Below are positions 46,530 through 58,349 of a stretch of 64,000 nt of DNA, piece after piece. The stretch spans positions 1,337,153-1,401,152 of the forward strand of contig UESW01003828.1 in assembly GCA_900491605.1 (NCBI GenBank). The letters run 5' to 3'. Position numbers and translations under genes: made by a program. Below the pieces are notes generated by a model. It was not told the DNA's origin, did not search any database, and saw only the letters and a list, made by a program, of their open reading frames with translations. The DNA comes from Calamus simplicifolius. Its lineage: Eukaryota; Streptophyta; Magnoliopsida; Arecales; Arecaceae. The stretch's first letter is position 1. Every line of letters begins with the position of its first letter.

Positions 46530-47405
46530 CTACCACCTCCTGCTTCTTGAGGACCGAGCTCTCATCAAAAACCACATCCCTGCTGATCGTGGCCTTCTGC
46601 TCCAAGGGATCCCATAGCATGTATCCCTTGACTCCTCACGAATATCCAATGAACACCATTTTTTAGCTTTGGCATCCAACTTGGTCCGTTGACTGGCATC
46701 CACATGTACAAATGTTGTACATCCAAAAACTCTGATATGGCTAAGGTCCACCTGTCTACTAGACCACACATCCTCTGATAACCTCCCATCAAGCTTGACA
46801 TGAGGAGACATGTTCATCAAGTAGGTTGCTGTGTCAACTGTGTCCACCCAAAACATTTTAGGTAATCCTACTTGCAATCTCATGCATCTAGCTTTTTCCA
46901 TGAGAGTTTGGTTCATTCTCTCAGCCACTCCATTTTGCTGAGGAGTTCTAACCACTGAAAATTGCCTTTTGATGCCTTCATATGTGCAAAATTTTAGAAA
47001 CTCCTTACTTGTGAATTCTCCACCATTATCAGACCACACCACCTTTACATATCTCCCTGTCTCCTTCTCCACCTCAGCCTGCCATGCTTGAAATTTGGAG
47101 AAGACCTCTGACTTTTCCTTCAAAAAATATACCCAGACCTTTCTTGAAAAATCATCAATCAGAGTCATAAAATATCTGGCCCCATTCCTACCTGAAACTA
47201 GAGCTGGACCCCAAACATCACTGTGTACTAGCTCCAAGGGACCTGTACTGTGCGCTGAACTGGTAGAAAATTTTACCTTGTGTTGCTTGCCCATCTGACA
47301 TGGCTCATAGACCTCTGCAACACCCTCATCCAAAGCTGGAATCCTTTGTCCTTCATCAGCACCCTCATGCCCCGCTCTCCCATGTGACCAAGACGGTAGT
47401 ACCAC
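46530..47405 (-). pseudogene. copia integrase
   Basis: CQMGKQHKVKF (zinc module end), HSDVWGP (first Asp), WSDNGGEFTSKEF (second Asp) and TPQQNGVAERMNQTL (Glu) form an intact DDE core. The end of the core, with HIRVFGCTTFVHV, also survives. The long open frame of 291 codons makes it the best preserved domain of the element. Confidence 0.93.
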
Positions 47406-47728
47406 ATGCGGTACATATCCTGCTAACTATGCACTGCTGCTGCTGTCTCAGACCCTCCACACATCACAGACTCAATCAGCTGATACAAATTATTTCCAGC
47501 CTCTTTCCCCTCATCACAACCATGGCACCTTTCATGACGTTGAGTACACCATTCCCGGAACGACAACTGAAACCAAATCATTCCTCTCTAGGTACCCAAG
47601 GACACTAGGTTCTTCTTCAAGTCAGGAACATGTTTCACATGAGTAAGAGTTCTCACAACCCCATCAAACATTCTAATCCTAACTGTGCCAACTCCTTGCC
47701 ACCCAGCAAGAATGGTTATCCCCTAATG

Positions 47729-48651
47729 TCACATTCCCACATCGATTTTAGTATAATCTGCAAACCAGGACCGATGCGGTGTATAATGATGTGAGCAGGC
47801 TGAATCAAGTAACCAACTGTCTGCTGTACTTCTGTGTGCATCTGAAACCACCAAGAGGTCCTTCTCGACCCCTACATCTTCAATAGTACTGACAGATTCC
47901 TTCTCTTTTTTCTCTTCTTGAGGTTTCTTCCAAAAGGACAATTCCTCTTTATGTGTCCAACCCCATTACACTTGTAACACCTGAACTTGCCTTTGCCTTT
48001 CTTTGACTTGGACCTGGATCGGCCCCTATGCTTGCTGACCTCCTTGCCTCTGCCAGTTCTCTCTCCTACTGTGAGGCCCTCCTGAGGTGCACCTTCCCCT
48101 GTTATCTTTCTGCTGCTCATTGAATCTCAACACAGACACAATATCTTCATAAAGTAGTGTTTCTTTTCCATAAAGTATAATAATAAGAGATCATAAGACA
48201 TAGGCAATGAACATAACAAGAGAAGAGATTTATCTTCTTCCTCCATCTTAACACCAGAGTCATCAAATCATTGCATATCCTATCATACTTCTGAATATGA
48301 AGAACAATATCCCCGCCTTCCTGCATCCGAAGACTATATAATTGTTTCTTTAACATAAGTTTATTGCACATATTTTTGCCCATGTATAAGGAATGCAACT
48401 TGGCCCAAAGACCCTTCAGTTTCTTCTCATCTAGGACACTGTACAAAACGAATCAGCAAGACACCCTTTGATCGCTGCACATACCCTCTTCTCAAGAGAC
48501 AACCAATCCCCTTCTGATATCTCCTCAGGCTTGATTTCCAATGCAACATCAAGAAAATTCTGCACTAGTAAATCCTCAATCCTCACCTTCCACATGGAGA
48601 AACTTCTTTTCATTAAATTTTTTAAACTCAACTTTGCTTCCACTACTCATG
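47729..48651 (-). pseudogene. copia gag and protease start
   Basis: ATG at 48651 opens a gag with KFNEKKFSMWKV (across a frameshift) and DLLVQNFLDVALEI, then LHSLYMGKNMCNKLMLKKQL. The zinc knuckle CYKCNGVGHIKRNC (CX2CX4HX4C) is intact at about 47940-47985. The protease block follows as WLLDSACSHHYTPHRSWF, where the usual DSGAS has become DSACS, so the active site looks lost. Confidence 0.87.
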
Positions 48652-48988
48652 GTTGATCAGGCCACAAACAGTAATCACAGAGATGAATTAAGAAAAATAC
48701 CTAAAGGTGAAATCCTGATTGAAATCCTCTCCTACACCTCGTCAAGAAGTTGACTCCATGTTAAATGGCTCCCTCAACGTACAAGGCTTCCGTTGTTGAC
48801 CGTGAAACTTTGACCTAGAATTAATGCTAGAATCGAATGCTTCCTCACTCTTAATGCTGGAACACATTCTCAAACCGTGCATCATCCGTAGAATTAATTC
48901 TTCTCTTTTTGGGAAAGCTCCTCCTTCTGCCAAAATCAAGTAGCTAATCTCCGTGTTGACTTCGGTCCTCCCCTTGTTCTCGTGAAAA

Positions 48989-49054
48989 TGTGAAGCCACG
49001 AATTAATGCCTCACGTTAACGTGAAGCCATGAATTAATGTCTGACGTTAACGCT
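48989..49054. repeat. 31-bp tandem duplication in the copia leader
   Basis: Two copies of GTGAAGCCA(C/T)GAATTAATG ending ACGTTAAC, between gag and the primer site. Confidence 0.88.
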
Positions 49055-49267
49055 GGAGACCTGGGAGGACAATCCACAAAGCTGGACTTTGTTCCGAAGG
49101 AGCTTCGTGATCGCTGGATCCTAGCGATCTCCCCACGCCAAGCTAACGCCCAAGAAGAAATATCTTCACCGAAGCCTCCACTGCTTCGTTTCTGGCTGCA
49201 AATTTTTTTTTTGATGAATCTGGGATTTGATTTCTTTTTTCTTTCACTTCCCGAGCGCCTCTCTGAA

Positions 49268-49279
49268 GCTCTGATACCA
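49268..49279 (-). other. Primer-binding site, initiator Met tRNA
   Basis: TGGTATCAGAGC on the minus strand, two bases after the 5' LTR. Confidence 0.94.
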
Positions 49280-49281
49280 CT

Positions 49282-49723
49282 TGTTGCGCAGCTTCCATCG
49301 AGATCAGGCGCGTGAGGAAAGATAGAAGAAGAAGAATAGATGGATATAGAAGAAAAAGAGAATGCCTTTATTTTTCTGAGGTCTCAGCTATCGGTTACAT
49401 TCAGAGAGAGCCTTAAATAACCATCCATCTTAGATGATAAGACTTCTCCGTACTAGCTTGTAACTAACTCCCTAACAAACTCCCTAAAATATGCAAGTCT
49501 ATCCAAAAACCTGAGCCCAATCCCTCTGGACCCAGTTCCATAACTTACAATTAGGTTATTAACATTCTCTCAAAAAACTTCATTTTAAGCCATGCAAGAA
49601 AGCACTCAAATCTGAGCTCATGTACATCCATGACTCACATGCTCTCTATTCTTGGGTCACAAGCCGACCCAAATGACTTGTGTAACTCTCCTAAACTTTG
49701 AATGTACCATACCTGAGCTTACA
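49282..49723 (-). repeat. 5' LTR of the copia element (442 bp)
   Basis: About 90-95% identical to 44108-44590 outside a deletion of about 40 bp. Confidence 0.92.
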
Positions 49724-50539
49724 TTCCAAACATACATTAAAAGTTATTGTACACGTGTAGCTTTTTAAGCAAAGAATCGTAGCCCATAGGGCAAGCATCC
49801 AGCGAATGGCTCTTTTTATATGTAGAATTTGATGATGCTAACCATCAATTTTCATCGATTAAACTCCCTAAAGAGATTAGAACTACATCACTTCCATCTC
49901 CACTGCCCCATTACAGCTCAAAGTCAACCCGTCTTCTCCCTCTTTCTGGACCACAATGGGATTGTTAAAAGGAAAATTTTTTGTCATCACCTTCCGTGCA
50001 GCATGACCTGTACCAAAGATGGTAATTCGCCCATGCAGATCCATGCATCAGTGATGCGGGATCCACAAGTAGACCTTCTTGGCACAGGCTCACGTATGGG
50101 CGAGTCACTGGAACCTTGTTAAAATATTGGGACATTCTTACTCTGGTAACAGTACATGGCAAGTCTTTGCGCTCCGTCATGTCAGAGAGGACAGTAACAT
50201 GGTGAACGATGATGCTATGCAATAGCCCATGTTTGAAGTTTTTGATGGGAAGTAACAGTTGACATGTCCCCTGGAGGCATCAATGTAACGTGAGATGAAG
50301 GTTTCAATCTATAGCATTCTCTGTTTGCAGCTCTGATGCATGCTTGCCGCATGGTAGAACAGAATCCCTCCTCCCATGCGTAGCAGGAGCAAAGGATTCG
50401 TGCAGACTATCACTTCTTCTAGAAGGGCTGCTGCAAACTTAGCACATTGTATGTGTTTCTTGTTAGTTAAATACAAAAGAATATAGTCATAGCCCTGCCA
50501 ATTGACCAAAATCGAATATCTACTTATAGTTCAATCCTT
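49724..50539. other. Intergenic, nothing recognised
   Basis: Balanced composition and several 60-100-codon frames on both strands, none with a family I know. Confidence 0.5.
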
Positions 50540-51958
50540 TAGCCCGAAGACTTCTAGGGCTATCAGGGAAGCCATTATTAATTTATCAGGTATATCTTCT
50601 CAGACTGACAGGTTTATGTATTTGGGGATCCCTATCACGAGCGTCGTCCCCGTTGCTCTGACTATTCCGACCTGAGAGGAGGATTCGCCAGCGTATGGAG
50701 GGATGGCAGGTTACAGGCCTTTCTATGATGGCTAGGGTCATCATTATCTGTTCGGTTCTTCCTCTCTTCCTCTGTACCTTTTGTCGAACACTGTCATTCG
50801 ATCACTTGCCTGAAGAGGATTGAGAGATGTTTCTGTGATTTTCTATGGGCTTCCATGCAAGAAGGTCATGGTACTCACCTATTATCCTGGATACGATCTG
50901 CATGCCCATTCATGTTGGCGGTCTCGGGATTCAGTCTCTGATCGTTAGAAGGGATGCCCTTCTTGCTAGACATGCATCTAGATTCCTCCTGGAGCCGCAT
51001 TGTCTTTGGAGCACTCTGATGCGTGCTAGGTATGGGGACTGGACGGCGGCTTCTCTCATCAGGCCGCCTCGGGGATGCTCCTTCTTTGGAGGGAAGTTTG
51101 CCGGTTCGGGCTGGCTATTTAGGGTAATATATCTTGGATGATTGGAGATGGATCATTGATAGATGTCTTGGAAGATACCTGGATCTCTGAACTTCCTCTC
51201 TCCCGATGGCCCTCATATATCAGTATTGATATTCCTTCCAGTTTAAGGGTTAAGGATTTGATCACCTTGGATCCCCCTGCCTGGCATACCCCCTCGGTGA
51301 CCCGATTCTTCGGGATGGAGCTCTCTAGGCGTATTCTCTCGATGCCTCTTATCCTGGCCGGGTTTCCGACTCCAGACTTTGGCAGAGTTCCTGTCTCTCT
51401 AGGACTCCCACCAGGGATTGATGGCGATGTTCAGGCCGGTGTCGGAGAGATCAGTGGATGTTGAGTGGATTTGGAGGCTTCCCATTCTCCCCAAGGTGTA
51501 GCTTTTTATTTGGAAACTTCTGTGGGACTATCTTCCAACCTGTGCCCTTCTCTCTCGGAGGGGTTTGTCGATTCAGCCGTCATGTCCTTTTTATAGGTTG
51601 GAGGAGGAGTCTTCTGAGCATGCTATCTTCATTTGCCCCAGAGCTAGATAGATATGGTGCATGGTGGGTTATCCAGGCAGGTTGGATGATTTGGCTCCCC
51701 TCGCTCCACTTTTTTTCTTGATCTGTGTAGAGGACCTCTTCAGAAAAGTGGTCTTTGGGCTGTCACGGCTTATCAGATATGGCTTTCGAGGAACCAGCTC
51801 CTCTTCATAGATGATCACATTTCTTCCCCCAGGATTGTCAGGCGGATTCGATCTTTGGTGGCGGACTGTGCCCGTGTTGGTTCTAACGTCTCTGGCCTCT
51901 GGGGCTCCCCTGCTGCTTCGGCAGCGAACCGGCATACGATTTTTATTTCTTGGGAGCC
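50540..51958 (+). pseudogene. LINE (non-LTR retroelement), 5' part of split copy
   Basis: 5'-truncated plant L1-type LINE. It starts in the RT C-terminal region (INLSGISSQTDRFMYLGIPI) and continues through the connection (LTYYPGYDLHAH, WREVCRFG). Then come the DGSLIDVLEDTWISELPL block and the zf-RVT region (WRLPILPKV, LFIWKLLWDYLPT, HAIFICPRA). It ends in the linker before RNase H (RHTIFISWEP), where a gypsy element has inserted. Frameshifts and stops throughout. Confidence 0.82.
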
Positions 51959-52658
51959 TGATGAGGACATCCGTTCAGACCAGAGTTTGGGTCAGTCGAA
52001 CCAGTCCTTGGATGTTCCTGTTCCAGCAACCCAGAGTCAGCAGGCCACATCAGGGAAGCCCACGCCAGGTAGTCTACGAAGGTCCAAGAGGTTGCAGAAC
52101 AAACGGGCTTGAAATTCCATGTTTGGGCCGAGTGTACGGAATTGACCCGACTTCGTTTTGACACTTTGGGTCAATCGAACCCGGTCAGCTACTGTATCGG
52201 ACTGGGCCCAAACTTGGCTGGTCACATGGAAACGGACTACTGATTCAAAGTCATCGCCTTTAGCGATGAGCTGCTGTGGATTTTGGCCATCCGGGCTCGT
52301 CTGATAGGAGTTTTGGGCCTGTTTTCGTTTTTAAGGGCATAGTTGTAATTTTAACTAAACTTATGATATTGGGTTTTATCTCTTTTATTTAGGTTGGTTT
52401 TTGGGGCTAAAAGACGGCAGAGAAGAAAGATGCTATTTAGATGTTATTTTCTTGAATTCAGATCTATGTTTTTTTTTCTGATTCAAAACAATTGAATTGA
52501 AAATTCAATTGATCTTCCTTTAAACTTCGGATTGTGAGTGATCAAATTCGAAATTTTCCCCTTCTCTTGTTAAGATTCGAACCAAACCTGGACGAATTCT
52601 TTTCTCGCAGATTAGATCGTTCTTGAGTTGCAGGCGTTTTGAATATCGTCCTGCATCA
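51959..52658 (+). repeat. 5' LTR of the inserted gypsy element (700 bp)
   Basis: Starts TGATGAGGACATCC and ends TCGTCCTGCATCA. Its first 154 bp are an open frame ending LRRSKRLQNKRA, the copy of the pol C-terminus carried in the LTR. Confidence 0.95.
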
Positions 52659-52661
52659 ACT

Positions 52662-52673
52662 TGGTATCAGAGC
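52662..52673 (+). other. Primer-binding site, initiator Met tRNA
   Basis: TGGTATCAGAGC, three bases after the 5' LTR. Confidence 0.95.
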
Positions 52674-52755
52674 CTTGATCCATTCCTTCCATTACCGCCA
52701 ACACCTAGCCTAAACACCAAATCCAAATATCAACCCTAACCAAAATTCGTATCCA

Positions 52756-53800
52756 ATGGAGCAGAATAACAACGATCAATCCCTGAGAGACGCCGTGAGA
52801 GATGCTATGCAAGACGCCATGCGAGACCAGCACCAGATGATGCAACAGATGTTGCAAACCATGCAGGCGATGATGGCACGGATAGAGGTGCAAAATCGTG
52901 CACAACCTATTCGAGTGGAGGAGCGTGATGAAATTGATGGAGGTAGGGAGAGGGGTTTCGAAAATCCAGAGGCACCGCCAATTCGAAGGGGGCAACAGAG
53001 GCATGATGTTGGACTTCCAAGGTATTTTGATCAACCTCCCTATGTCGAAAATCAGAATCGGTGGGAAGCAAGCTTCAGTCGAAATTCCAGAGTTTAAAGG
53101 AGGAATTAACCCAGACGAGTATGTTGATTGGACCCTTCAGGTCGATGACGTTTTTCGTCTGAAGGAGGTGCCCTTAGACAAGCAGGTACCACTTGTCACA
53201 ATTCGATTCAGAGATAGGGCTGCTGCTTGGTGGCATGCGCAGCACTATCGTAGATATATGGATGGGAGACCACCATTAGCGTCATGGGCAGCGCTAAAGC
53301 AGGAGATGAACAGGGAGTTTTTGCCTCCGAACCATGAGCAGATTTTGTATTCGAAGTTGCATAGTTTGACGCAAGGTAGTCGGGGCGTCGAGGAGTATAC
53401 GACTGAATTTTATCGATTGGTTGCACGAAATCGGTTGATTGAGACTGAACCGAGATTGATAGCCATGTATCTTCATGGCTTGCGGCTGCCAATCCAAGAT
53501 GCGCTGACTGTGCATCGAATTGATAGTGTAGGAGATGCACATATGAGGGCTCAGGCAGTGGAAAAGAGCTTGATGAGAAACAGGGGGTTTCAGAGCAGAG
53601 GGGGTTTTACTACGGGCCAGAGTTCAGGGCAGAATTCAGGGGGAAAATTTATGCCTCCAGTAGCGAGGCCGCAGGCATCAGTACCTCCAAGACCAACAGG
53701 GTCGAATGGAACCTCAGGTTCTCAGGCGAGAGTGGGCAGCAATCGGGCTAACATTCGCTGTCATCGGTGTCAGAATTTGAGGCACTATGCCAATGAATGC
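52756..53800 (+). pseudogene. gypsy gag
   Basis: ATG 52756 starts MEQNNNDQSLRDAVRDAMQD, a Gln/Met-rich coiled-coil-like N-terminus. After a frameshift at about 53060 the capsid domain follows: EIPEFKGGINPDEYVDWTLQ, RFRDRAAAWWHAQHYR, SWAALKQEMNREFLPPNHEQ, YSKLHSLTQGSRGVEEYTTE, FYRLVARN. The zinc knuckle CHRCQNLRHYANEC has complete CX2CX4HX4C spacing. Confidence 0.92.
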
Positions 53801-55234
53801 CCCAAGGTGCGAGCTCAGTTGTATATGGAGGAGTATATGGAGGACGAATGTGGAGGAGAGTTCCCTGAGGATAAGGAATTTGATGATGAGCTGTGTGTTA
53901 TTGATCCGGACCATATTCAAGGGGAGAGCTTAGTGATACGAAGAATGTGTCTGGCGCCGAGGTCAGATGAAGATTGGCGTCGGCATGACATCTTCATAAC
54001 GAAATGTTTTGTGGCTGGCAAAACATGTCGTGTTATCATAGACTCCGGCAGTTGGGAGAATGTGATAGCAGAGGAGGCTGTGAAAAAGCTGGGGTTGCGG
54101 ACAGACCTTCACCCACATCCATATAAGCTCGGTTGGGTAAACCGAAATGCAGACATTCAGGTCAGCCGAAGGTGTAAGTTGTCACTGTGTTTTGGTCCTC
54201 ATTTCGAGACAACTATTGAGGCGGATGTTATTCCAATGGATGCTACTCACATCATACTGGGGCGTCCATGGCAGTTTGATAACAGGGCAGTGTACAACGG
54301 GTACACCCACAGTTATATGCTGCGTCCAGATGGGAGGAAAGTTATTTTGAAGCCGCTTCAGGAAGTGAGTGGACAGAATACGGTAATTTGTTTACCAAGC
54401 ACAGAATTCGATGCGAGTTTGGATGGAGAGGATGTTTGTTTTGCTTTGGTGAGCAAGTCAGGAGACTTCGGCGTGGAAGAGGAGCAAAGGCCGAATATGA
54501 TTCCTGAGGAGTTGGTGTCTATCTTGGAGGAATTCCGAGATGTTGTATCAAAGGAGCTACCGGCTGGATTACCACCTCTCCGAGATATTCAGCACGGCAT
54601 TGACCTTATTCCGGGCTTAGTGTTGTCGAATAAGGCTCATTATCAGATGACACCGCAACAGCATGAAGAATTGAGGAGGCAGGTCCAAGAACTTTTGGAC
54701 AAGGGGTTCGTACGGGAGAGCATTAGCCCATGCGCGGTGCCAGCCCTTTTGGTACCGAAGAAGGATGGTACGTGGCGCATGTGTGTCGACAGCCGCGCGG
54801 TTAATAAAATTACTGTGAAGTACAGGTTCCCAATACTGAGGTTGGACGACATGCTTGATCAGTTGAGTGGTGCTAAGGTCTTCACGAAGATTGATTTGAA
54901 GAGTGGGTACCATCAGATAAGAATGAAGCCTGGAGACGAATGGAAGACAGCCTTCAAGACTAAGGAAGGGCTGTATGAATGGTTGGTAATGCCATTCGGG
55001 TTGTCAAACGCGCCGAGCACGTTCATGCGCGTAATGAACCAGGTTTTACGTCCATTTCTTAGCTCATTTGTGGTTGTCTACTTTGATGATATTTTGATAT
55101 ACAGCAGGACAGCCGAAGAGCATGTGGGCCATGTGGCACAGGTTTTGTCAGTGTTACGTGAGAACCAGTTAGTTGCTAACCCAGAGAAGTGCATTTGGAT
55201 GGTTGGGAGACTAATTTTCTGGGGTACGTTGTGA
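53801..55234 (+). pseudogene. gypsy protease and reverse transcriptase
   Basis: Continuous with gag in one long frame. The protease block is CRVIIDSGSWENVIAEEAV (DSG). RT blocks are VPALLVPKKDGTWRMCVDSR, FPILRLDDMLDQL, VFTKIDLKSGYHQIRM (first Asp), WLVMPFGLSNAPSTF and VVYFDDILIYSRT (catalytic YFDD). A frameshift at about 55215 turns the FLGYVV region into a premature stop at 55234. Confidence 0.94.
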
Positions 55235-56048
55235 CTGGAGAGGGGATTCTCCCAGATAGGAATAAGGTGCATGCAATTGTGGAATGGCCAGTACCTTCAA
55301 CCTTGACATAATTGAGATCCTTTTTGGATCTTGCAGGGTTTTATCGCAGGTTTATCAAGGGGTATAGTGAGCTGGCTGCACCTTTAACGAATTGTTGAAG
55401 AGAGCCAGATTCGGGTGGAATGATGCCGCACAGGAGGCATTTGATGGGCTGAAAGTCAGATTGACCGAAGCTCCTTTATTGGTTCTTCCTGATTTTGATA
55501 GAGTTTTTGAGGTGGATTGTGATGCTTCGAAGACTGGAATTGGGGCAGTGCTTAGCCAGGAAGGAAGACCAGTCGCATACTTCAGTGAGAAGCTGGGAGG
55601 AGCTAAACTGACTTACTCGGTTTATGATCTGGAATTGTACGCCATTGTGAGGTCCTTGCAGCATTGGCGCCACTACTTGATTCAGCGGGAGTTTGTACTG
55701 TATTCAGACCATCAGGCGCTGAAGTTTTTACAGGGTCAGCATAAACTGAGTTCAAGGCATGCGAAGTGGGTGAGTGCCTTGCAGGAATACACTTTCAGCA
55801 TCAAGCACAAGTCTGGTACGTTGAATAGAGTGGCTGATGCTTTGAGTAGGCGGAGCTTGTTGATTGGCGCTATGCATGTGTACACTCTCGACTTTGAGAG
55901 TGTAAGGGAGGACATTCGTGTGGATGAGCACTTCAAGGGGATTTGGCCAAAATTGAGGCTGGGGAGCAAACTGATTTCGTTCTCCATGATGGATATTTAT
56001 TTCGAGGTAACTGCTTATGTGTTCCTGATACGTCTCTTCGTGTGTTGA
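55235..56048 (+). pseudogene. gypsy RT thumb and RNase H
   Basis: FLGYVVTGEGILPDRNKVHA and FYRRFIKGYSELAAPLT lie in a frame with one TAA at about 55309. After another shift RNase H reads VDCDASKTGIGAVLSQEGRP (first Asp), LELYAIVRSLQHWRHYL (Glu), YSDHQALKFL (Asp) and NRVADALSRR. Catalytic residues are present. Confidence 0.92.
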
Positions 56049-57276
56049 TCATCCAGGAATTGCATAACCAGGGTCACTTCGGAAGGGATAAAATAGCCTG
56101 GTTGATTCGACAGCGGTTTTATTGGCCTGGTCTTGACCGAGATGTCAAGGCTTTTGTGAAGAGGTGCAGGTTGTGTCAAGAGTCGAAGGGGACAGACACG
56201 AACCAAGGTATGTACACGCCTTTACCTATCCCAAGGCACCATGGCGAGATGTTTCTATGGACTTTGTTGTAGGATTGCCGCGGACAGCAAGGGGACTGGA
56301 TTCGATTATGGTGATTGTGGATCGGTTCAGTAAGGTGGTGTGTTTCTTGCCATGCAAAACCACTTTTGATGCGTCAAAGGTTGCTGACCTGTATTTTGCT
56401 TCAGTGGTTTGGTATTTTGGTATACCGGCATCCATAGTGTCAGACAGGGACAGCAAGTTTATGGGACACTTCTGGCGAGATCTGTGGAAAAAGTTAGGCA
56501 CAAAGTTAAAATTCAGCAGCCCTTATCATCCTCAGACGGATGGACAGACTGAAGTTGTCAACCGTAGCTTGGGTAATCTGTTGCGGGCAAATGTGCATGA
56601 ATTCAGGAGCTGGGATTTGTGTTTGCCGAAGATTGAGTTTGAGTTCAACTCTTCAGTGAACCGTTCTACAGGGTTTGCTCCGTTTCAGATACTGTTTGGG
56701 TTCTTTCCAAGAGGCCCTTTGGATGTTCTGCCAGTTGAGACGCCAGAGAAGGTGAGTCAGAAGGTCGAAGATAGAGTGTCTGACTTGCAGGAGATACATG
56801 CGACTGTTAGAGCCAAATTGGAGCAGACTTACGCCAAATACAAGACGAAAGCTGATCAGCAGCGTCGGCAACAGTCCTTTGAAGTGGGCGATTTGGTATG
56901 AGTTTACTTACCGAGGGAGCGGTATTCACAGGGAGCTTTTACGAAGCTCAAGCCGAAGAAGGTAGGTCCATGCCAGGTATTGAAGAAATTTGGTGACAAT
57001 GCCTATCGGGTTGAGTTACCAAATGATGTCTTCATTTCGGATGTATTCAACATTTGGCATCTGACCCCTTATGCAGGAGAGAATTCAAGCTTGAGGTCAA
57101 GCTTTTTAGAGGAAGGGGAGAGTGATGACGACATCCGTTCGGACCAGAGTTTGGGTCAGTCGAACCAGTCCTTGGATGTTCCTGTTCCAGCAACCCAGAG
57201 TCAGCAGGCCACGTCAGGGAAGCCCACGCCAGGTAGTCTACGAAGGTCCAAGAGGTTGCAGAACAAACGGGCTTGA
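55943..57276 (+). pseudogene. gypsy integrase, C-terminus runs into the 3' LTR
   Basis: The zinc module HNQGHFGRDK...CRLCQ and the core MDFVVGLPRTARG, SIVSDRDSKFMGHFWRDLW and PYHPQTDGQTEVVNRSLGNL give a DDE set with D, D and E in place. A shift at about 56170 and a stop at 56899 (TGA in VGDLV-VYLP) break it. The C-terminal frame FKKFGDNAYRVELP-like to FNIWHLTPYAGENS continues through the polypurine tract (EEGESDDD). It then reads 51 codons of the LTR, ending LRRSKRLQNKRA at 57276. Confidence 0.92.
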
Positions 57277-57823
57277 AATTCCATGTTTGGGCCGAGTGTA
57301 CGGAATTGACCCGACTTCGTTTTGACACTTGGGTCAATCGAATCCGATCAGCTACTGTCGGACTGGGCCCAAACTTGGCTGGTCACATGGAAACGGACTA
57401 CTGATTCAAAGTCATCGCCTTTTGGCGATGAGCTGCTGTGGATTTTGGCCATCCGGTCTCGTTTGATAGGAGTTTTGGACCTGTTTTCGTTTTTAAGGGC
57501 ATAGTTGTAATTTTAACTAAACTTATGATATTAGGGTTTTATCTCTTTTATTTAGGTTGGTTTTGGGGGCTGAAAGACGGCAGAGAAGAAAGATGCTATT
57601 TAGATGTTATTTTCTTGAATTCAGATCTATGTTTTTTTTTTTCTGATTCAAAACAATTGAATTGAAAATTCAATTGATCTTCCTTTAAACTTCGGATTGT
57701 GAGTGATCAAATTCGAAATTTTCCCCTTCTCTTGTCAAGATTCGAACCAAACCTGGATGAATTCTTTTCTCGCAGATTAGATCGTTCTTGAGTTGCAGGC
57801 GTTTTGAATATCGTCCTGCATCA
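57123..57823 (+). repeat. 3' LTR of the inserted gypsy element (701 bp)
   Basis: Starts TGATGACGACATCC directly after the polypurine tract at 57109-57122. Nearly identical to 51959-52658; the differences include GAG/GAC, a missing T in CTTTGGGTC and a changed GTATCGG/GTCGG. Confidence 0.95.
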
Positions 57824-57828
57824 GAGCC

Positions 57829-58349
57829 CCCCTCCAGGGTTTGTAAAAATCAACTTTGATGAAAGTGTCCGAGGTCGAGCGGCTGGTTCTGCTTTCGTCA
57901 TCCGTGGTCCTCAAGGTGAGCTGCTGGGAGTTGGAGGTTTTGGTTCTCTTGACTCCTCTGTCCCTAAGTCCGAGCTTCTTGCGGCTTGGGCCGGTATTTC
58001 TTATGCTATCCGGACTCTTCATGCCCAGAGGATTCTGATTGAGGGTGATTCTAGGATGGTCATCTCTTGGCTTCAGAAGGAGAGTTGTCATTCCAGCCCG
58101 CTAATCCGATTATTTCAGATATTTGGTCTATTCTGCGAGAGATTGATTGCACCCAGATCCACCATATTTATCATGAAGCCAATTCTGCGGCGGACTGGGT
58201 GGCTTCTTTTGTGGCCCAGCATGCTGGTTCGTGGATTTGGAAGCCGGGCGACTTCTGCCCTTCTCTGTTGCAGCAAATTATGTATTCTGATCTTTCTAGG
58301 CTGATTCGCACTACACAAGTGTGATCGCCCGTCTGTACCAAAAAAAAAA
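57829..58349 (+). pseudogene. LINE, RNase H part of the split copy, with poly(A) tail
   Basis: Continues the LINE after the gypsy insertion. PPPGFVKINFDESVRG (first Asp), KSELLAAWAGISYAI (Glu) and ILIEGDSRMVISWL (Asp) are followed, one frame over, by HIYHEANSAADWVASF. This is the C-terminal RNase H of plant LINE pol (RVT_3). The element ends TACCAAAAAAAAAA at 58349. ATCCTT follows the tail and also lies before the LINE start (about 50530), a possible short target duplication. Confidence 0.88.

Larger units (their letters stand above)
44108..49723 (-). mobile_element. Full-length, decayed Ty1/copia retrotransposon
   Basis: 5,616 bp on the minus strand. The left (3') LTR 44108-44590 and right (5') LTR 49282-49723 start TGTTGCGCA on the plus strand and end GAGCTTACA. 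The primer site TGGTATCAGAGC (initiator Met tRNA) and polypurine tract AAGGTGGAGAT are both in place. Gag, protease, integrase, RT and RNase H follow in copia order but are broken by frameshifts and stops. Flanks GTTCA (left) and TTCCA (right) match at only three of five positions, so no clean target duplication remains. Confidence 0.93.
51954..57828 (+). mobile_element. Full-length Ty3/gypsy element inserted in the LINE
   Basis: Element 51959-57823 (5,865 bp) between exact target duplications GAGCC (51954-51958 and 57824-57828). LTRs of 700 and 701 bp differ at only a handful of positions, so it is the youngest large insertion here. The initiator-Met primer site follows the 5' LTR and the tract GAGGAAGGGGAGAG precedes the 3' LTR. 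Gag and pol are in the usual order; frameshifts and one clear stop inactivate pol. No chromodomain was seen, so lineage is left open. Confidence 0.95.

Noticed and set aside
49037..49315. 92-codon plus-strand frame
   Set aside because: Lies antisense in the leader and 5' LTR of the copia element and has no family resemblance.
44103..49728. Target duplication for the 5.6-kb copia element
   Set aside because: GTTCA and TTCCA agree at only three of five positions, which is not evidence.
51855..52112. 85-codon frame joining LINE sequence to KRLQNKRA
   Set aside because: Accidental fusion of the LINE linker with the pol tail carried in the gypsy 5' LTR.
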